Origin: Hahellaceae bacterium
Lineage (GTDB): Bacteria; Pseudomonadota; Gammaproteobacteria; Pseudomonadales; Oleiphilaceae
Assembly: GCA_016744695.1 (NCBI GenBank)
Contig: JADGDV010000024.1
Coordinates: forward strand, 1-64,000
DNA length: 64,000 bases
Direction of reading: 5' to 3'
Part shown: piece by piece, positions 54,123 through 63,856 of the stretch
Layout: each line of letters begins with the position of its first letter
Numbering within the stretch: the first letter of the stretch is position 1
Made by a program: the position numbers and the translations under genes
The notes under the pieces: model-generated
Told to the model about the DNA's origin: nothing
Database searches by the model: none
What the model saw: only the letters and a program-made list of their open reading frames with translations

Positions 54123-54938
54123 GTGGCAACGAAAATACATCCGCTGATGTTCGCCGTATTCTTCGCGGCAACATTCATGTCATATCCCGCCTCAGCACAT
54201 GACCCCGTTTTCGGGTTGGGACCTCACACCTTATATAAAGGTGGAGTTGAGCTTCATGCCGGGGGGCATAGCGAAAAATCAGGCAATGCGTCTGAGAAAG
54301 AGGCTGAGCTTCAGTTTAAATACGGATTGACCGGCGATTGGGTGATTGGCGTCGGAGTGCCTTATGAGTTCGGGGGCAATGAAGGCACACATCGTGGTTC
54401 AACCAGCCTGTCCACTAAATACCGTTTTTGGCGCCAGGACCGCTTCGCGGTACAGGAATCCATGGCACTGTTGGGCAGAGTGATTTTCGATGATGGAGAA
54501 GAACAGGCAGGTGTCGAACGAAATGGTAACGATTACCTGCTGGGCATCACCTACGGATACGAAGGCCGAAAGTGGTATCGCTGGGCGTCTGTTCGCCATC
54601 GGTTTAACGCGGAAACGTCAACAGGCATGCAGCGACCGGATGTCCGGTTAGTGGATTTTGTTGGCGGCATTCGTTTTTCACCCACGGAATACCAGGAGCC
54701 GGACTGGGTATGGATGCTGGAATTAAATGGTGAGTTGATTGAAAACGTCACTCAAGGCGTGGGAAGTGTGAAAAAGCAACTGGGTGGCAATCAGTGGTTT
54801 CTGTCACCCGGTTTGATGTGGACCCATCGGAATTTTGCCTTAAAGGCAGGCGTACAACTGCTCGTGATCGATGATCTGTCGGCCGGTCAGGAGCAAGACG
54901 ATTACCGTGCCAAAATTGAGCTGGAATGGCACCTGTAA
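54123..54938 (+). CDS. Outer-membrane-type protein of the metal operon
   Basis: 271 aa with a GTG start. Signal peptide about 1-25 (YPASA). Alternating beta strands with aromatic ends (LQFKYGLTGDWVIGVGVPYEF, YRFWRQDRFAVQ, final KIELEWHL) suggest a small outer-membrane beta-barrel. A histidine-containing N-terminus (AHDPVFGLGPHTLY) may bind metal. First gene after the MerR-type promoter. Family of putative transporter/MtrB-like outer-membrane proteins; exact role unknown. Confidence 0.72.
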   Translation: MATKIHPLMFAVFFAATFMSYPASAHDPVFGLGPHTLYKGGVELHAGGHSEKSGNASEKEAELQFKYGLTGDWVIGVGVPYEFGGNEGTHRGSTSLSTKYRFWRQDRFAVQESMALLGRVIFDDGEEQAGVERNGNDYLLGITYGYEGRKWYRWASVRHRFNAETSTGMQRPDVRLVDFVGGIRFSPTEYQEPDWVWMLELNGELIENVTQGVGSVKKQLGGNQWFLSPGLMWTHRNFALKAGVQLLVIDDLSAGQEQDDYRAKIELEWHL

Positions 54939-54965
54939 AAAGACAACAGTTTTAGGAGTTTAACC

Positions 54966-55277
54966 ATGAGACAGTGCATATTTATGGCAGCATTAATGAT
55001 GCTTTCATTCATGGCGCAAGCGGCTGACCGACACTATGAGCTGCATGTTGATGGCATGGCCTGTCCGTATTGCGCTTATGGGATCGAAAAGAAAATCAAA
55101 GCGCTCGATGGCGTAGATACGTCCAGTGTGGAAATCAAATTGAACGATGGGCTAGTGATCTTTGAGGCTGACACGCCGGAACCCATGGATCAAGCATCTC
55201 TTAAAACCTTGATCAACGATTCCGGTTTTACCTTACGCCAATTTCAGGTGCAACCCATAAATCCCAAACAAGAGTGA
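54966..55277 (+). CDS. Periplasmic MerP-like HMA metal-binding protein
   Basis: 103 aa. Signal peptide about 1-19 (MAQAA). HMA fold with the metal loop GMACPYCAYGIEKKI (CPYC spacing, the usual CxxC) and VEIKLNDGLVIFEA. Binds a soft metal ion in the periplasm and should hand it to the MerT-like membrane protein encoded next. AGGAG precedes the ATG. Confidence 0.85.
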   Translation: MRQCIFMAALMMLSFMAQAADRHYELHVDGMACPYCAYGIEKKIKALDGVDTSSVEIKLNDGLVIFEADTPEPMDQASLKTLINDSGFTLRQFQVQPINPKQE

Positions 55278-55296
55278 TTACAGTGATTCTATTTCG

Positions 55297-55674
55297 ATGA
55301 ACACAGAGCAAATGAAAACGGACACCTCTTTATTCAGCGGCCTGGGACTTGCCATTATCGGTACCACCTGTTGCGCACTGCCGATTGTATTGGTCGCGCT
55401 TGGGCTCGGAAGCGCTGTGGCTTCGATGGTTGCCGTAATGCCGTGGTTAACGACATTGTCGCAGTATAAAGTCATCACTTTTTCATTAACTGCTGTTGTA
55501 TTGATTTATAGCTACTGGCGATTGCATCGGATCAAGGTCTGCTCTCTGGCGGACAAAAGCCGCTTGCGATGGCAAAAGGCAATATTGTGGGCGAGCACCG
55601 TGATACTTCTGCTTTCCCTTTTTGCGGCATACGCCTTGTTGCCGGTCACTGTGTGGTGGGAAAGTCTGTCATGA
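55297..55674 (+). CDS. MerT-like membrane transport protein
   Basis: 125 aa, three membrane segments (about 15-50, 58-75, 95-115). The first holds IGTTCCALPIVLVALGLG, the paired cysteines of MerT that take metal from MerP. Lies 19 bases after the MerP-like gene and overlaps the thioredoxin-like gene by 4 bases. No mercuric reductase (merA) follows, so the metal and its fate are uncertain. Confidence 0.8.
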   Translation: MNTEQMKTDTSLFSGLGLAIIGTTCCALPIVLVALGLGSAVASMVAVMPWLTTLSQYKVITFSLTAVVLIYSYWRLHRIKVCSLADKSRLRWQKAILWASTVILLLSLFAAYALLPVTVWWESLS

Positions 55675-55982
55675 GCGTAGAAACGGAAAGCCAATCGGTC
55701 TTAGTGGAAGTATTGTCGGCTTCCGGATGCGGTCGTTGTCAAAAGATCAAAGCGCTGGCAAAAGCGGTGATCGCCGAATTGAGCGACGACCGGGTGCGCT
55801 ATCAAGAGATCAATGTCGTCGATGACATCGATTATGCAGTCAGTCTCGGAGTAATGAGTACACCCGCTATCGCATTAGACGGTGTACTGGTGTTTGCGGC
55901 ACCACCTTCAAAGGCAAAGCTGCGTCAGGCTATTCTTGATCGATTGGGAGGGCATCCAACCGATCAAGGTAAAGCGCACTGA
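55671..55982 (+). CDS. Thioredoxin-like protein
   Basis: 103 aa from the ATG at 55671 (ATGA overlap with the MerT-like gene). No signal peptide. Thioredoxin-like: VLSASGCGRCQKIKALA with a CxxC, GVMSTPAIALDGVLVF with the cis-proline. Resembles small metal-operon thioredoxins (MTH895/TlpA-mini type). Probably a thiol-redox partner of the CcdA-like protein encoded next, with which it overlaps by one base. Confidence 0.82.
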   Translation: MSVETESQSVLVEVLSASGCGRCQKIKALAKAVIAELSDDRVRYQEINVVDDIDYAVSLGVMSTPAIALDGVLVFAAPPSKAKLRQAILDRLGGHPTDQGKAH

Positions 55983-56653
55983 TGGATACCACAGCCTGGA
56001 TGCAAATGGGCGGAGTTGCCGGTTTAGGCGCGGCCTTATTGGCTGGTTTTCTGTTCAGCTTTACGCCGGTGGCTTTCGCCTCCATTCCTGTTGTACTGGC
56101 CTACGTCACTCGCGCACGCGCTTTCCGCGAGGCGATCAGTTATGGCCTGGCCTTTGCCGCCGGGCTCATACTCACCCATGTGGTGTTAGGTATCGGTGCA
56201 GCGCTGGGTGGTGCCTGGGCGCAATCGCTCCTCAGTCGGCAATGGGGCGTCATTCTCGGGCCGGTTTTGATCTTGCTGGGGTTGCTCTGGACGGGTTGGT
56301 TGAAAATTCCATTGCCCTGGTTGCCATTGCGGGGAAAACGAGCGGCGACGCTCTGGGGCGCTTTCTTATTGGGTATGCCGTTTACGGTCGGGATCTGTCC
56401 GGTCTGTTCGCCGGGGTTATGGATCGGACTCGGTGTGAGTGCCTCGATCGGGTCGGTCATGTATGGTGGTTTGTTGATGTTAGCATTTGCGCTCGGACGA
56501 GTGATCCCGCTTGCCGTAGGTGCTGTCAGCATCGGCTGGTTGGAAAACCTGAAAACCATCGAGCGTTGGCGTCCTGGTTTTGAGATTGCTGGCGGCATCA
56601 CCTTAATGATCGTTGGGGTCTACCTGCTCAATGAATACTATTTTTGGTTTTAA
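55982..56653 (+). CDS. CcdA/DsbD-type membrane electron-transfer protein
   Basis: 223 aa, six membrane helices. Pairs SFTPVAFASIPVVLAYV and GMPFTVGICPVCSPGLW sit at the positions of the conserved CcdA segments; only the second carries cysteines (CPVC), so a classic Cys pair across two helices is absent. May pass electrons to the thioredoxin-like protein or act in metal transport. Ends 3 bases before the MerR gene. Confidence 0.75.
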   Translation: MDTTAWMQMGGVAGLGAALLAGFLFSFTPVAFASIPVVLAYVTRARAFREAISYGLAFAAGLILTHVVLGIGAALGGAWAQSLLSRQWGVILGPVLILLGLLWTGWLKIPLPWLPLRGKRAATLWGAFLLGMPFTVGICPVCSPGLWIGLGVSASIGSVMYGGLLMLAFALGRVIPLAVGAVSIGWLENLKTIERWRPGFEIAGGITLMIVGVYLLNEYYFWF

Positions 56654-56656
56654 ATC

Positions 56657-57055
56657 ATGATGCGAATCGGTGAAGTGGTTGCAACATTGGAAATCAGTGC
56701 AGATACTCTGCGTTATTACGAAAAAATCAAACTGGTGCCCAAAGTACATCGCAATGGTGCTGGAGTCCGGCTTTATTCCAATAAAGATCTCTCACGACTG
56801 CGCTTTATCAAACGTGCCCAAAAAATGGGGTTCAGCCTGGATGAAATTTCACAGTTGCTTAAGTTTCGGGAAAACCCGCAAAAAGCCAAGCCCAAGGTTC
56901 GGGAATTGGCGCATCATAAGCTGGAAGACATTCAGCATCATCTGGAGGAATTGACCACATTGAGAGACGAGCTGCGGCTGCTTACCAATCTTTGCAGTGA
57001 CAGTACATCGGGTTGCCCGATCTTAGAAGGGATTGATGACGATCACGGCGCGTAA
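56657..57055 (+). CDS. MerR-family metal-responsive activator
   Basis: 132 aa. Winged helix-turn-helix (about 1-70: IGEVVATLEISADTLRYYEKIKLV), long dimerisation helix (about 80-115), and a C-terminal metal loop LCSDSTSGCPILEG with two cysteines, like ZntR/CadR/PbrR. Likely activates the promoter at 54058, whose dyad is of the same subfamily. Last but one in the operon, so autoregulated by read-through. Confidence 0.9.
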   Translation: MMRIGEVVATLEISADTLRYYEKIKLVPKVHRNGAGVRLYSNKDLSRLRFIKRAQKMGFSLDEISQLLKFRENPQKAKPKVRELAHHKLEDIQHHLEELTTLRDELRLLTNLCSDSTSGCPILEGIDDDHGA

Positions 57056-57058
57056 AAC

Positions 57059-57814
57059 ATGGCGATAATGTCTCCAAACCAACGATCCTGGTCGGGTCGC
57101 GTATCCATGTCAGTGGGCATTGGCGCATTCCTCGGCACTTCAGGCGACAACAAGCCCCACAAGCATTGGGCGCATCAGATGGTTGTTGCGCTCAATGGTG
57201 AAGTCGAAGTAGCTGCCAGCGGTGCTCTATACCGAGATGCCGGTTTATGGATTCCAGCGGGTGCACTTCATCAGCTCGGGCATGGTGAAGTGGTGAGTCT
57301 GTATATTGATCCCACTCACTATCTATGCGCTGCATTGCTCACTTTATTCCCCTATAGCGGGGAATCAGTGAGCCCCATTGGCAAGGCTCTAGCCACCGAG
57401 CTGGTGTCCTGCGTGTCCAGCGCCGACGACCTTCAATCAGCATTGCAGGCATTTCAGGCACGCTATCGCCAGGATAAAAAACAAGATGCAGACAACCGGT
57501 TGAATCGCATCTTGTCCAGATTGAAGCAAGACGTCACCACCGGCACCAACACACCTCTATGTCAATTAGCAGAATTGGTTTGCCTGTCACCAAGCCGCTT
57601 TTCTCACTGGTTTTCCGAGCAAACTGGTCTGCCCTTGCGAAGCTACAAAAAGTGGCTGAAGTTGTTGGTCGGTTTCGAGCTGGCAAGGCAAATGCCACTG
57701 GCAGCCGCCGCAACAACAGCCGGTTTTTCTGATCAAGCCCATTTCTGTCGCTCCATCACGCAAGCCTTTGGCGTCAGCTCAACCACCATCGTTAAACTAC
57801 TGTCCGAAGAATAG
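57059..57814 (+). CDS. AraC-family regulator with cupin domain
   Basis: 251 aa. N-terminal cupin-like sensor (about 20-100, HKHWAHQMVVALNGEVEV, IPAGALHQL) and C-terminal AraC helix-turn-helix (about 160-250: LAELVCLSPSRFSHWFSEQTG, ATTAGFSDQAHFCRSITQAFGVS). Starts 3 bases after the MerR gene. Histidines of the cupin could bind metal. Target unknown. Confidence 0.85.
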   Translation: MAIMSPNQRSWSGRVSMSVGIGAFLGTSGDNKPHKHWAHQMVVALNGEVEVAASGALYRDAGLWIPAGALHQLGHGEVVSLYIDPTHYLCAALLTLFPYSGESVSPIGKALATELVSCVSSADDLQSALQAFQARYRQDKKQDADNRLNRILSRLKQDVTTGTNTPLCQLAELVCLSPSRFSHWFSEQTGLPLRSYKKWLKLLVGFELARQMPLAAAATTAGFSDQAHFCRSITQAFGVSSTTIVKLLSEE

Positions 57815-57889
57815 CTGTTTCGTTCAAGGCATATGCCCAACGCGATGACAAACTAAGCCAATTGAAATAAATCGTGAGAGCTTAGGTTG

Positions 57890-58744
57890 ATGCAACGAAT
57901 GATTGAGATATTGGTGCGATCCCTTTATTTGCCCTTGTTCCTACTGGTTGGCAACGGCATGGCCATATTCTGGATAGCCGAGGGGTATCCCAAAATCTGG
58001 CTAATCGCCTGGATTCTGTTATTCATCGGGCTTTCATTTTTAGCCGAGAAGCTGGCTCCATTCGATGCGGTGTTCAACACACCGGCGGGAGATCGGTCAA
58101 GGGATATTTGTCATGCAATCATCAACGAGTCGTTAACTGTGGCGGGGCTCTGGGTCTTGCCGGTGATCAGTGGATCATTAACCGTGATGTCCCTATGGCC
58201 GAGCGATTGGCCACTGGCGCTACAACTCATCCTGGCCATATTCATTGCGGATGTCGGAATTTCGCTGGCACACTATGCCAGTCACCGAATGCGCTTTTTG
58301 TGGAAATTACACGCAGTACACCATAGCGTTAAGCGGATGTATGGGTTTAATGGCTTGATGAAGCACCCACTGCATCAGCTCATCGAAACCACCGCAGGCG
58401 TGACACCGCTACTCTTGATTGGGGCGCCATCCGAGGTCATGGCACTGCTCGCCGTTGCCGTTGTCTTGCAACTGCTGCTGCAACATTCCAATGTAACCTA
58501 CTACGTGGGTCCGCTGAAGTTCATACTGGCCATTAATGAGGTACATCGCTTCCACCATTTGAACACCGCTGAAGAAGGAGACGTCAATTTTGGGCTCTTT
58601 ACAACGTTAACCGATCACTTGTTGGGGACCTGGCACTACGATAACCGGTCGATAGGATCAAGAGATCTGGGGATTTCATCAGATCCAGATTACCCGGTTA
58701 ATTATTTACCCCAACTTGTGCAGCCGTTTCGATATAAGCAATAA
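57890..58744 (+). CDS. Sterol desaturase/fatty-acid hydroxylase-family membrane protein
   Basis: 284 aa from the ATG at 57890 (a TTG sits just before). Several membrane helices. Histidine boxes of the di-iron hydroxylase superfamily: HYASHR, HAVHHSV, and HRFHH near the end. Would hydroxylate or desaturate a lipid in the membrane. Such genes recur next to metal-resistance clusters, for unclear reasons. Confidence 0.85.
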   Translation: MQRMIEILVRSLYLPLFLLVGNGMAIFWIAEGYPKIWLIAWILLFIGLSFLAEKLAPFDAVFNTPAGDRSRDICHAIINESLTVAGLWVLPVISGSLTVMSLWPSDWPLALQLILAIFIADVGISLAHYASHRMRFLWKLHAVHHSVKRMYGFNGLMKHPLHQLIETTAGVTPLLLIGAPSEVMALLAVAVVLQLLLQHSNVTYYVGPLKFILAINEVHRFHHLNTAEEGDVNFGLFTTLTDHLLGTWHYDNRSIGSRDLGISSDPDYPVNYLPQLVQPFRYKQ

Positions 58745-58787
58745 AGTCAAGCTCCTAGCTCCTCTGATAGCTCTCGATTTAACGGTG

Positions 58788-60215
58788 TTAAACCGTACCG
58801 ACAGCAGCTTGGGGCAAACGGATAGTGAAAGTGGTTACTCCGTGGAAAGAAGAGACATCAATCCGACCGCCGTGTGCTTCCACGATCGACTTAACAATCG
58901 CCAAACCCAGTCCAGCTCCTTCACTCTGACGTTGCCGAGAAGGATCGACACGGTAGAAACGGTCGAAAATTCTGGGCAAATGTTCTGCGGGAATTTCCGG
59001 CCCCGCATTCTGTACGCTGAGTACAACCTGCCCTTCGTCCGATACACCCAGTCGAACCCGCACGCTTTCTTCCTCGGGTGAGTGACGCATCGCATTGGAT
59101 AACAGATTAGACACAGCTCGCCGCAGCATGGCACGGTCACCTTTTATCATCGGTGCATTTCCTTCCAGAGTTAACCGGATGTGCTTTTCCTCTGCCAGCG
59201 CCTCAAAAAAATCAAATAGCTTACGGACTTCCTGAGCCATATCCAGTGACTCCCATACCGGCTTAAGCAGTCCATGCTCGCTTTGAGCCAGCCAGAGCAT
59301 GTCGTTGACCATTTTTGCCAAGCGTTCCAATTCTTCCAGGTTTGAATAGTGCAGTTCGCGGTATTCAACCAGGCTTCGTGACTTTCCCAGAACGACCTGA
59401 GTCTGGGTGATGATATTGGTAAGAGGCGTGCGCAATTCGTGGGCGATGTCGGCGGAGAAATGGGACAAGCGGGCAAAACTGTCTTCCAATCGGCCAAGCA
59501 TAAAATTGAATGAAGAAACGAGATTTTGAAGTTCCCCGGGCACCGCCTCGGAATCAAGTCGCACATGCAGGCGATCAGCCTGTATTTCACGCATGGCTTC
59601 GCTCAACCCGCGCAGTGGCGCATGCCCCTGATGCACACCATACCAGGCCGCCAATAGCGTCACCATGCCTGCGAGTAACATGATAAGCCATAAGCTACGA
59701 CGAAAATTCTCCAGAAATTGGATATGAGCATCCATGTCAATGGCGGTAACGATGTAGTATTCTTGGCCACCCACCTGGGTTTGCGTGATGGTTCCCCGGT
59801 AGGTTTTCCCATCTCCCTGCCAGTGATATACGTTGCCAACCTGAATACTGGACACCGGGGCAAAGGTATTAATAGGTTTTGCAAAATCGTTCGCTGAGGG
59901 GCCGTAAATCAGGCGCTTTTCCTTATCCCAGACCTGAAAATAGACACCGTGATGACCCGATATCGCGTGCGACAACGCCTCACCCAAGTGTGAAGAGCCG
60001 TCACCCGTTTTGCGTAAGGCTCGATCCACAGCCCTTGTCATGACCTCCAACTCGTCAGCGTCCTGTTCGGCGAAATGGCGCTTGACCGCGTTGTCCACCA
60101 GATAACCAATCACCAGAAGACTTAGCCCAATGGCAAGGGCAACAAAGGCCATCACCCGGGCGGTTAGCGATAGTGGATGCTTGCCAAGACGACTACTCCA
60201 CATCATGCTCGTCAT
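58788..60215 (-). CDS. copS: Copper-sensing histidine kinase (CopS/CusS type)
   Basis: 475 aa. Two membrane segments (about 18-38 and 172-192) flank a periplasmic sensor; HAMP follows (about 195-245), then the His box [16 protein letters not shown], and ATPase motifs [16 protein letters not shown] (N), [12 protein letters not shown] and [18 protein letters not shown] (G). Layout and length fit heavy-metal sensor kinases. Its start overlaps the end of copR by 23 bases, so the pair is co-expressed. Confidence 0.9.
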   Translation of the reverse strand: MTSMMWSSRLGKHPLSLTARVMAFVALAIGLSLLVIGYLVDNAVKRHFAEQDADELEVMTRAVDRALRKTGDGSSHLGEALSHAISGHHGVYFQVWDKEKRLIYGPSANDFAKPINTFAPVSSIQVGNVYHWQGDGKTYRGTITQTQVGGQEYYIVTAIDMDAHIQFLENFRRSLWLIMLLAGMVTLLAAWYGVHQGHAPLRGLSEAMREIQADRLHVRLDSEAVPGELQNLVSSFNFMLGRLEDSFARLSHFSADIAHELRTPLTNIITQTQVVLGKSRSLVEYRELHYSNLEELERLAKMVNDMLWLAQSEHGLLKPVWESLDMAQEVRKLFDFFEALAEEKHIRLTLEGNAPMIKGDRAMLRRAVSNLLSNAMRHSPEEESVRVRLGVSDEGQVVLSVQNAGPEIPAEHLPRIFDRFYRVDPSRQRQSEGAGLGLAIVKSIVEAHGGRIDVSSFHGVTTFTIRLPQAAVGTV

Positions 60216-60885
60216 CCACTTCCAGCTTGTAGCCCATCCCCCTTACCGTGTGAATCAATTTAGGCTCAAAATCGTCATCTATCTTGGAGCGCAGGCGACG
60301 GATGGCCACATCGATCACATTAGTATCGGAATCAAAGTTCATGTCCCACACTTGCGAGGCAATCAGCGAACGCGGTAGCACTTCACCCTGGCGGCGAACC
60401 AGCAACTCCAGCAAGCAAAACTCTTTATGGCTTAAGTTGATTTTACGACCCGCACGCGTGGCACGGTGCCGAGGTAAATCCAGAGTGAGATCGGCTACGC
60501 GAATCTGGTCAGTCATTACGGGCACAGAACTGCGGCGCAATAACGTTCTTACACGGGCCAACAACTCGGCGAATGCGAAAGGTTTAACCAGATAATCATC
60601 CGCACCCAACTCAAGGCCCTTAACCCGGTCATCAATGCTATCGCGTGCGGTTAGGAAAAGTACCGGGGTCTGACGTCCAGCCTCGCGCAACGACTGAATA
60701 ATGCGCCAGCCATCGACATCCGGCAGCATGACATCCAGCACCAACAGATCGAAGGTTTCCGTCATGGCCAGGTGATGACCATCTAAACCATTTCGCGCCA
60801 AAGTGACCATAAACCCGGCCTCCGTCAGCCCCTGCTGTAGATAATCGCCAGTCTTGATTTCGTCTTCGACCACCAATAGCCGCAT
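60193..60885 (-). CDS. copR: Copper response regulator (CopR/CusR type)
   Basis: 230 aa. Receiver domain (about 1-115) with phospho-acceptor Asp in [13 protein letters not shown], Thr in LFLTARDS, Lys in YLVKPFAF; OmpR-type winged helix (about 130-225, [21 protein letters not shown]). Divergent from copA across a gap with a cop-box-like site at 60964-60979. Confidence 0.92.
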   Translation of the reverse strand: MRLLVVEDEIKTGDYLQQGLTEAGFMVTLARNGLDGHHLAMTETFDLLVLDVMLPDVDGWRIIQSLREAGRQTPVLFLTARDSIDDRVKGLELGADDYLVKPFAFAELLARVRTLLRRSSVPVMTDQIRVADLTLDLPRHRATRAGRKINLSHKEFCLLELLVRRQGEVLPRSLIASQVWDMNFDSDTNVIDVAIRRLRSKIDDDFEPKLIHTVRGMGYKLEVDDEHDVE

Positions 60886-60963
60886 CGTTGTCCTACTCCG
60901 TCGTTTCAGAATGGGTTTGGAAACAGCATAAACCTGGCTAACCCGCAGGAAGATGACACCCAG

Positions 60964-60979
60964 ATTACAACTTTGTCAT
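60964..60979 (+). promoter_or_regulatory. Cop/Cus-box-like CopR site
   Basis: attacaa - ct - ttgtcat fits the CusR/CopR box TGACAA-nn-TTGTCA with one mismatch in the left arm. Placed in the copR-copA divergent gap, about 90 bases before copA. Confidence 0.7.
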
Positions 60980-61069
60980 TCTGGAGTCATGCGGGTGTCA
61001 GGCATGCCTGGCTAGTATGCGGGACCAAGATATGGAATAACCAATATTTCCCTAACAAGAGATTGACCA

Positions 61070-62950
61070 ATGACCTCATGGTTTCCCCAACCCAAGCCGT
61101 CCTGGCAGCTGAGTCGCCGCCGATTTGTGCAGGGCCTGGCCGCTGGTGGTGTACTGGCCGCCACACCGTCCTGGTTGCAGGCTGCCGTAAGCAGCACGAC
61201 TTCACTTGGCTCAGCACCCGTGCTCAGCGGGCGTGAAATTGATCTGGTCATCGCAGAGACGCCGGTCAATTTTACCGGTGTCACTCGGATGGCCACGACC
61301 ATCAATGGATCAATCCCGGCCCCAACCCTGCGCTTGCGCGAAGGTGATGAGGTCACAATCCGCGTGACTAATCGCCTGCCCGTGGCCACCTCGATACACT
61401 GGCACGGCATTCTGTTGCCTTATCAGATGGATGGTGTGCCCGGCATAAGCTTCAAAGGTATTGCACCCGGCGAAACCTTTATCTATCGCTTTACACTGCG
61501 CCAGAGCGGCACCTACTGGTACCACAGCCATTCCGGTTTTCAGGAAATGACGGGGATGTACGGCGCTTTGATCATCGAGCCCCGCGCAGGTGAAAGACAT
61601 CACACCGATCAGGATCACGTGGTGCAGCTCTCTGACTGGACTGACGAAGACCCCATGCATGCCTTCAGCAAGCTGAAAATGCAGAGCGATATCTACAACT
61701 TCAGCCAGCCTACGTTTTTTGATTTTACCCGTGATGTATCGAACATGGGTCTTCAAGCCGCATTGGATAAGCGTCAGATGTGGAATCAGATGCGTATGAA
61801 TCCAACGGATTTAGCCGATCTGTCGGCGGCTACGTTCACGTATTTAATGAATGGCACTGCTCCTGCTAGCAATTGGACGGGACTGTTTAACAAAGGAGAC
61901 CGAGTAAGACTGCGTTTTATCAATGCTGCCAGTAACAGCTTCTTTGACGTGCGCATTCCCGGCTTAAAAATGACCGTCATCCAATCGGACGGCCAAGATG
62001 TTGAGCCAGTAAGCATCGATGAATTCCGTTTTGGTCCAGGTGAAACTTACGATGTGCTAGTAGAACCTAAAGACGATGCTTATACCCTCTTTGCACAAAG
62101 TATGGAGCGTAGCGGTTATGCTTTAGGCACACTGGCCACTCGCCAAGGCTTGTCGGCTTCCATACCAACACTTGATCCGGTGGAATGGCTGACCATGACC
62201 GACATGATGGGCGCCATGAGTCACCAGGAAATGAACCAAAAAGGTATGGATCACAGTGCGATGAGCATGGGTAATATGGATATGGGGGGCATGGATCACT
62301 CCAACATGCACGGTGGCATGGCAATGGATCACAGCCAGCACAGCGGCCACAACATGCCGGGTATGAGCCACACTTCACACAGTCCTCTCGCCAAACCCTC
62401 AGCCACCGTGCGCCACGCACGCACAGAGTACGGCCCTTCCGTGGATATGCGCGTCGATATGCCTCGCACCAACCTGGATGATCCCGGCATCGGCCTACGT
62501 GACTTAAGCGAAAAAGGGCTGCGACCACATGGCCATCGCGTATTAACTCTGGCAGATTTGAAGTCCATTGATGGTGTGCTGAACGACACTCGCACGCCAG
62601 TGAAGGAGCTCGAACTTCACCTCACTGGCAATATGGAGCGCTACAGCTGGTCATTTGACGGGCTAGAATTTGGCAAAAGTACACCGGTATCATTGCGCCA
62701 TAATGAACGTGTCAGAATTATCCTGCAAAACGACACTATGATGACCCACCCCATGCATTTGCACGGTATGTGGAGCGAACTGGAAACCGATCAGGGCGAA
62801 CTTCGCGTGCGTCGTCATACTATACCGGTGCAACCAGCCCAACGAATAAGTTACTTAACCACACCGCATGACCTGGGCCGCTGGGCCTGGCATTGCCACC
62901 TGTTGTTTCATATGGATGCGGGCATGTTCCGCGAGGTGGTGGTGTCATGA
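61070..62950 (+). CDS. copA: Multicopper oxidase CopA/PcoA
   Basis: 626 aa. Tat signal (SRRRFVQGLAAGG, about 15-40). Cupredoxin domains with copper ligands HWHGILLPYQMDGVPG and WYHSHSGFQ, then a Met/His-rich insert at about 385-440 (repeats of MDHSxM type), and the C-terminal HPMHLHGMW and WHCHLLFHMDAGM with the type 1/2/3 copper ligands. Periplasmic; oxidises Cu(I) and binds copper in resistance. Overlaps copB (ATGA). Confidence 0.96.
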   Translation: MTSWFPQPKPSWQLSRRRFVQGLAAGGVLAATPSWLQAAVSSTTSLGSAPVLSGREIDLVIAETPVNFTGVTRMATTINGSIPAPTLRLREGDEVTIRVTNRLPVATSIHWHGILLPYQMDGVPGISFKGIAPGETFIYRFTLRQSGTYWYHSHSGFQEMTGMYGALIIEPRAGERHHTDQDHVVQLSDWTDEDPMHAFSKLKMQSDIYNFSQPTFFDFTRDVSNMGLQAALDKRQMWNQMRMNPTDLADLSAATFTYLMNGTAPASNWTGLFNKGDRVRLRFINAASNSFFDVRIPGLKMTVIQSDGQDVEPVSIDEFRFGPGETYDVLVEPKDDAYTLFAQSMERSGYALGTLATRQGLSASIPTLDPVEWLTMTDMMGAMSHQEMNQKGMDHSAMSMGNMDMGGMDHSNMHGGMAMDHSQHSGHNMPGMSHTSHSPLAKPSATVRHARTEYGPSVDMRVDMPRTNLDDPGIGLRDLSEKGLRPHGHRVLTLADLKSIDGVLNDTRTPVKELELHLTGNMERYSWSFDGLEFGKSTPVSLRHNERVRIILQNDTMMTHPMHLHGMWSELETDQGELRVRRHTIPVQPAQRISYLTTPHDLGRWAWHCHLLFHMDAGMFREVVVS

Positions 62951-63804
62951 AGAGAGTCATGAGAATGAAGACTATGAACTGGTTAGCTGCGGTGGTGCTA
63001 TCTGCCAGCAGCTTGCAGGCGAATGACGCCTTGGCACAGATGGATCATGGCGAGATGAAGGCGCAAGGAGGCAGCGCGCCAGCCGATGCCCGCGATCCAC
63101 ACGCCTACTCTGACGGCAACACGCTTACCGAAGGGCCTTACGCACAATCTGGGCCGCGACAACTGAAGCTGGCCGACGAGCATAGCTTTTGGGCTGTGCT
63201 GGGCGACCGTTTCGAATACCAGGAAGACAGCGAAACCACGGTTTACGACCTCCAGGCTTGGTACGGCACCACCTACGATCGACTAGTCATCAAGGCGGAA
63301 GGTGATATTGCAGAAGACTCTCTGGAGGAAAGCTCCACTGATCTGCTCTGGGGTCATGCACTGAACGCCTATTTTGATACCCAACTTGGCGTGCGGCTTG
63401 ACCAATATGACGAAGGTAAAGATCGTCAATGGCTGGCACTGGGTCTACAAGGGCTTGCCCCCTATTGGTTTGAACTGGATGTTACCGCCTATGTGGGTGA
63501 CAGCGGCCGGACTGCACTGTCCGCTGAAGCTGAGTATGAATTATTGCTGACACAACGCCTGATTTTACAACCCCGCGCCGAGCTGAACTTGTACGGAAAA
63601 AACGACCCAGAAAATGGTCTCGGCTCCGGCCTATCAGATCTCGCGTTGGGTGTGCGTCTGCGTTATGAGTTCAACCGTCAATTTGCACCCTATATCGGTG
63701 TGGAATGGACGAGCACTTATGGCGATACAGCGGATTACCGGCGCGCCGCTGGCGAGAACCGCTCTGACACCCAGATCGTCGCGGGTCTCAGATTCTGGTT
63801 TTAA
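62947..63804 (+). CDS. copB: Outer-membrane copper protein CopB
   Basis: 285 aa from the ATG at 62947, overlapping the copA stop. Signal peptide about 1-31 (ANDALAQ). Short Met/His N-terminal part (MDHGEMKAQ), then a CopB beta-barrel (DEHSFWAVLGDRFEYQ, QLGVRLDQYDEGKDRQW, GVRLRYEFNRQFAPYIGVEW) ending in ...RFWF with a C-terminal aromatic as in outer-membrane barrels. Works with CopA in copper sequestration. Confidence 0.93.
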   Translation: MKRVMRMKTMNWLAAVVLSASSLQANDALAQMDHGEMKAQGGSAPADARDPHAYSDGNTLTEGPYAQSGPRQLKLADEHSFWAVLGDRFEYQEDSETTVYDLQAWYGTTYDRLVIKAEGDIAEDSLEESSTDLLWGHALNAYFDTQLGVRLDQYDEGKDRQWLALGLQGLAPYWFELDVTAYVGDSGRTALSAEAEYELLLTQRLILQPRAELNLYGKNDPENGLGSGLSDLALGVRLRYEFNRQFAPYIGVEWTSTYGDTADYRRAAGENRSDTQIVAGLRFWF

Positions 63805-63856
63805 TGATTGATACTGCTTGTTCAACAAAACTTTTAATCCCACGAGGAAACTAACA

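Noticed and set aside
55882-56583. 233-codon open frame on the plus strand overlapping the CcdA-like gene
   Set aside because: Cysteine/arginine-rich shadow in another frame of a well-supported membrane protein gene in a GC-rich region.
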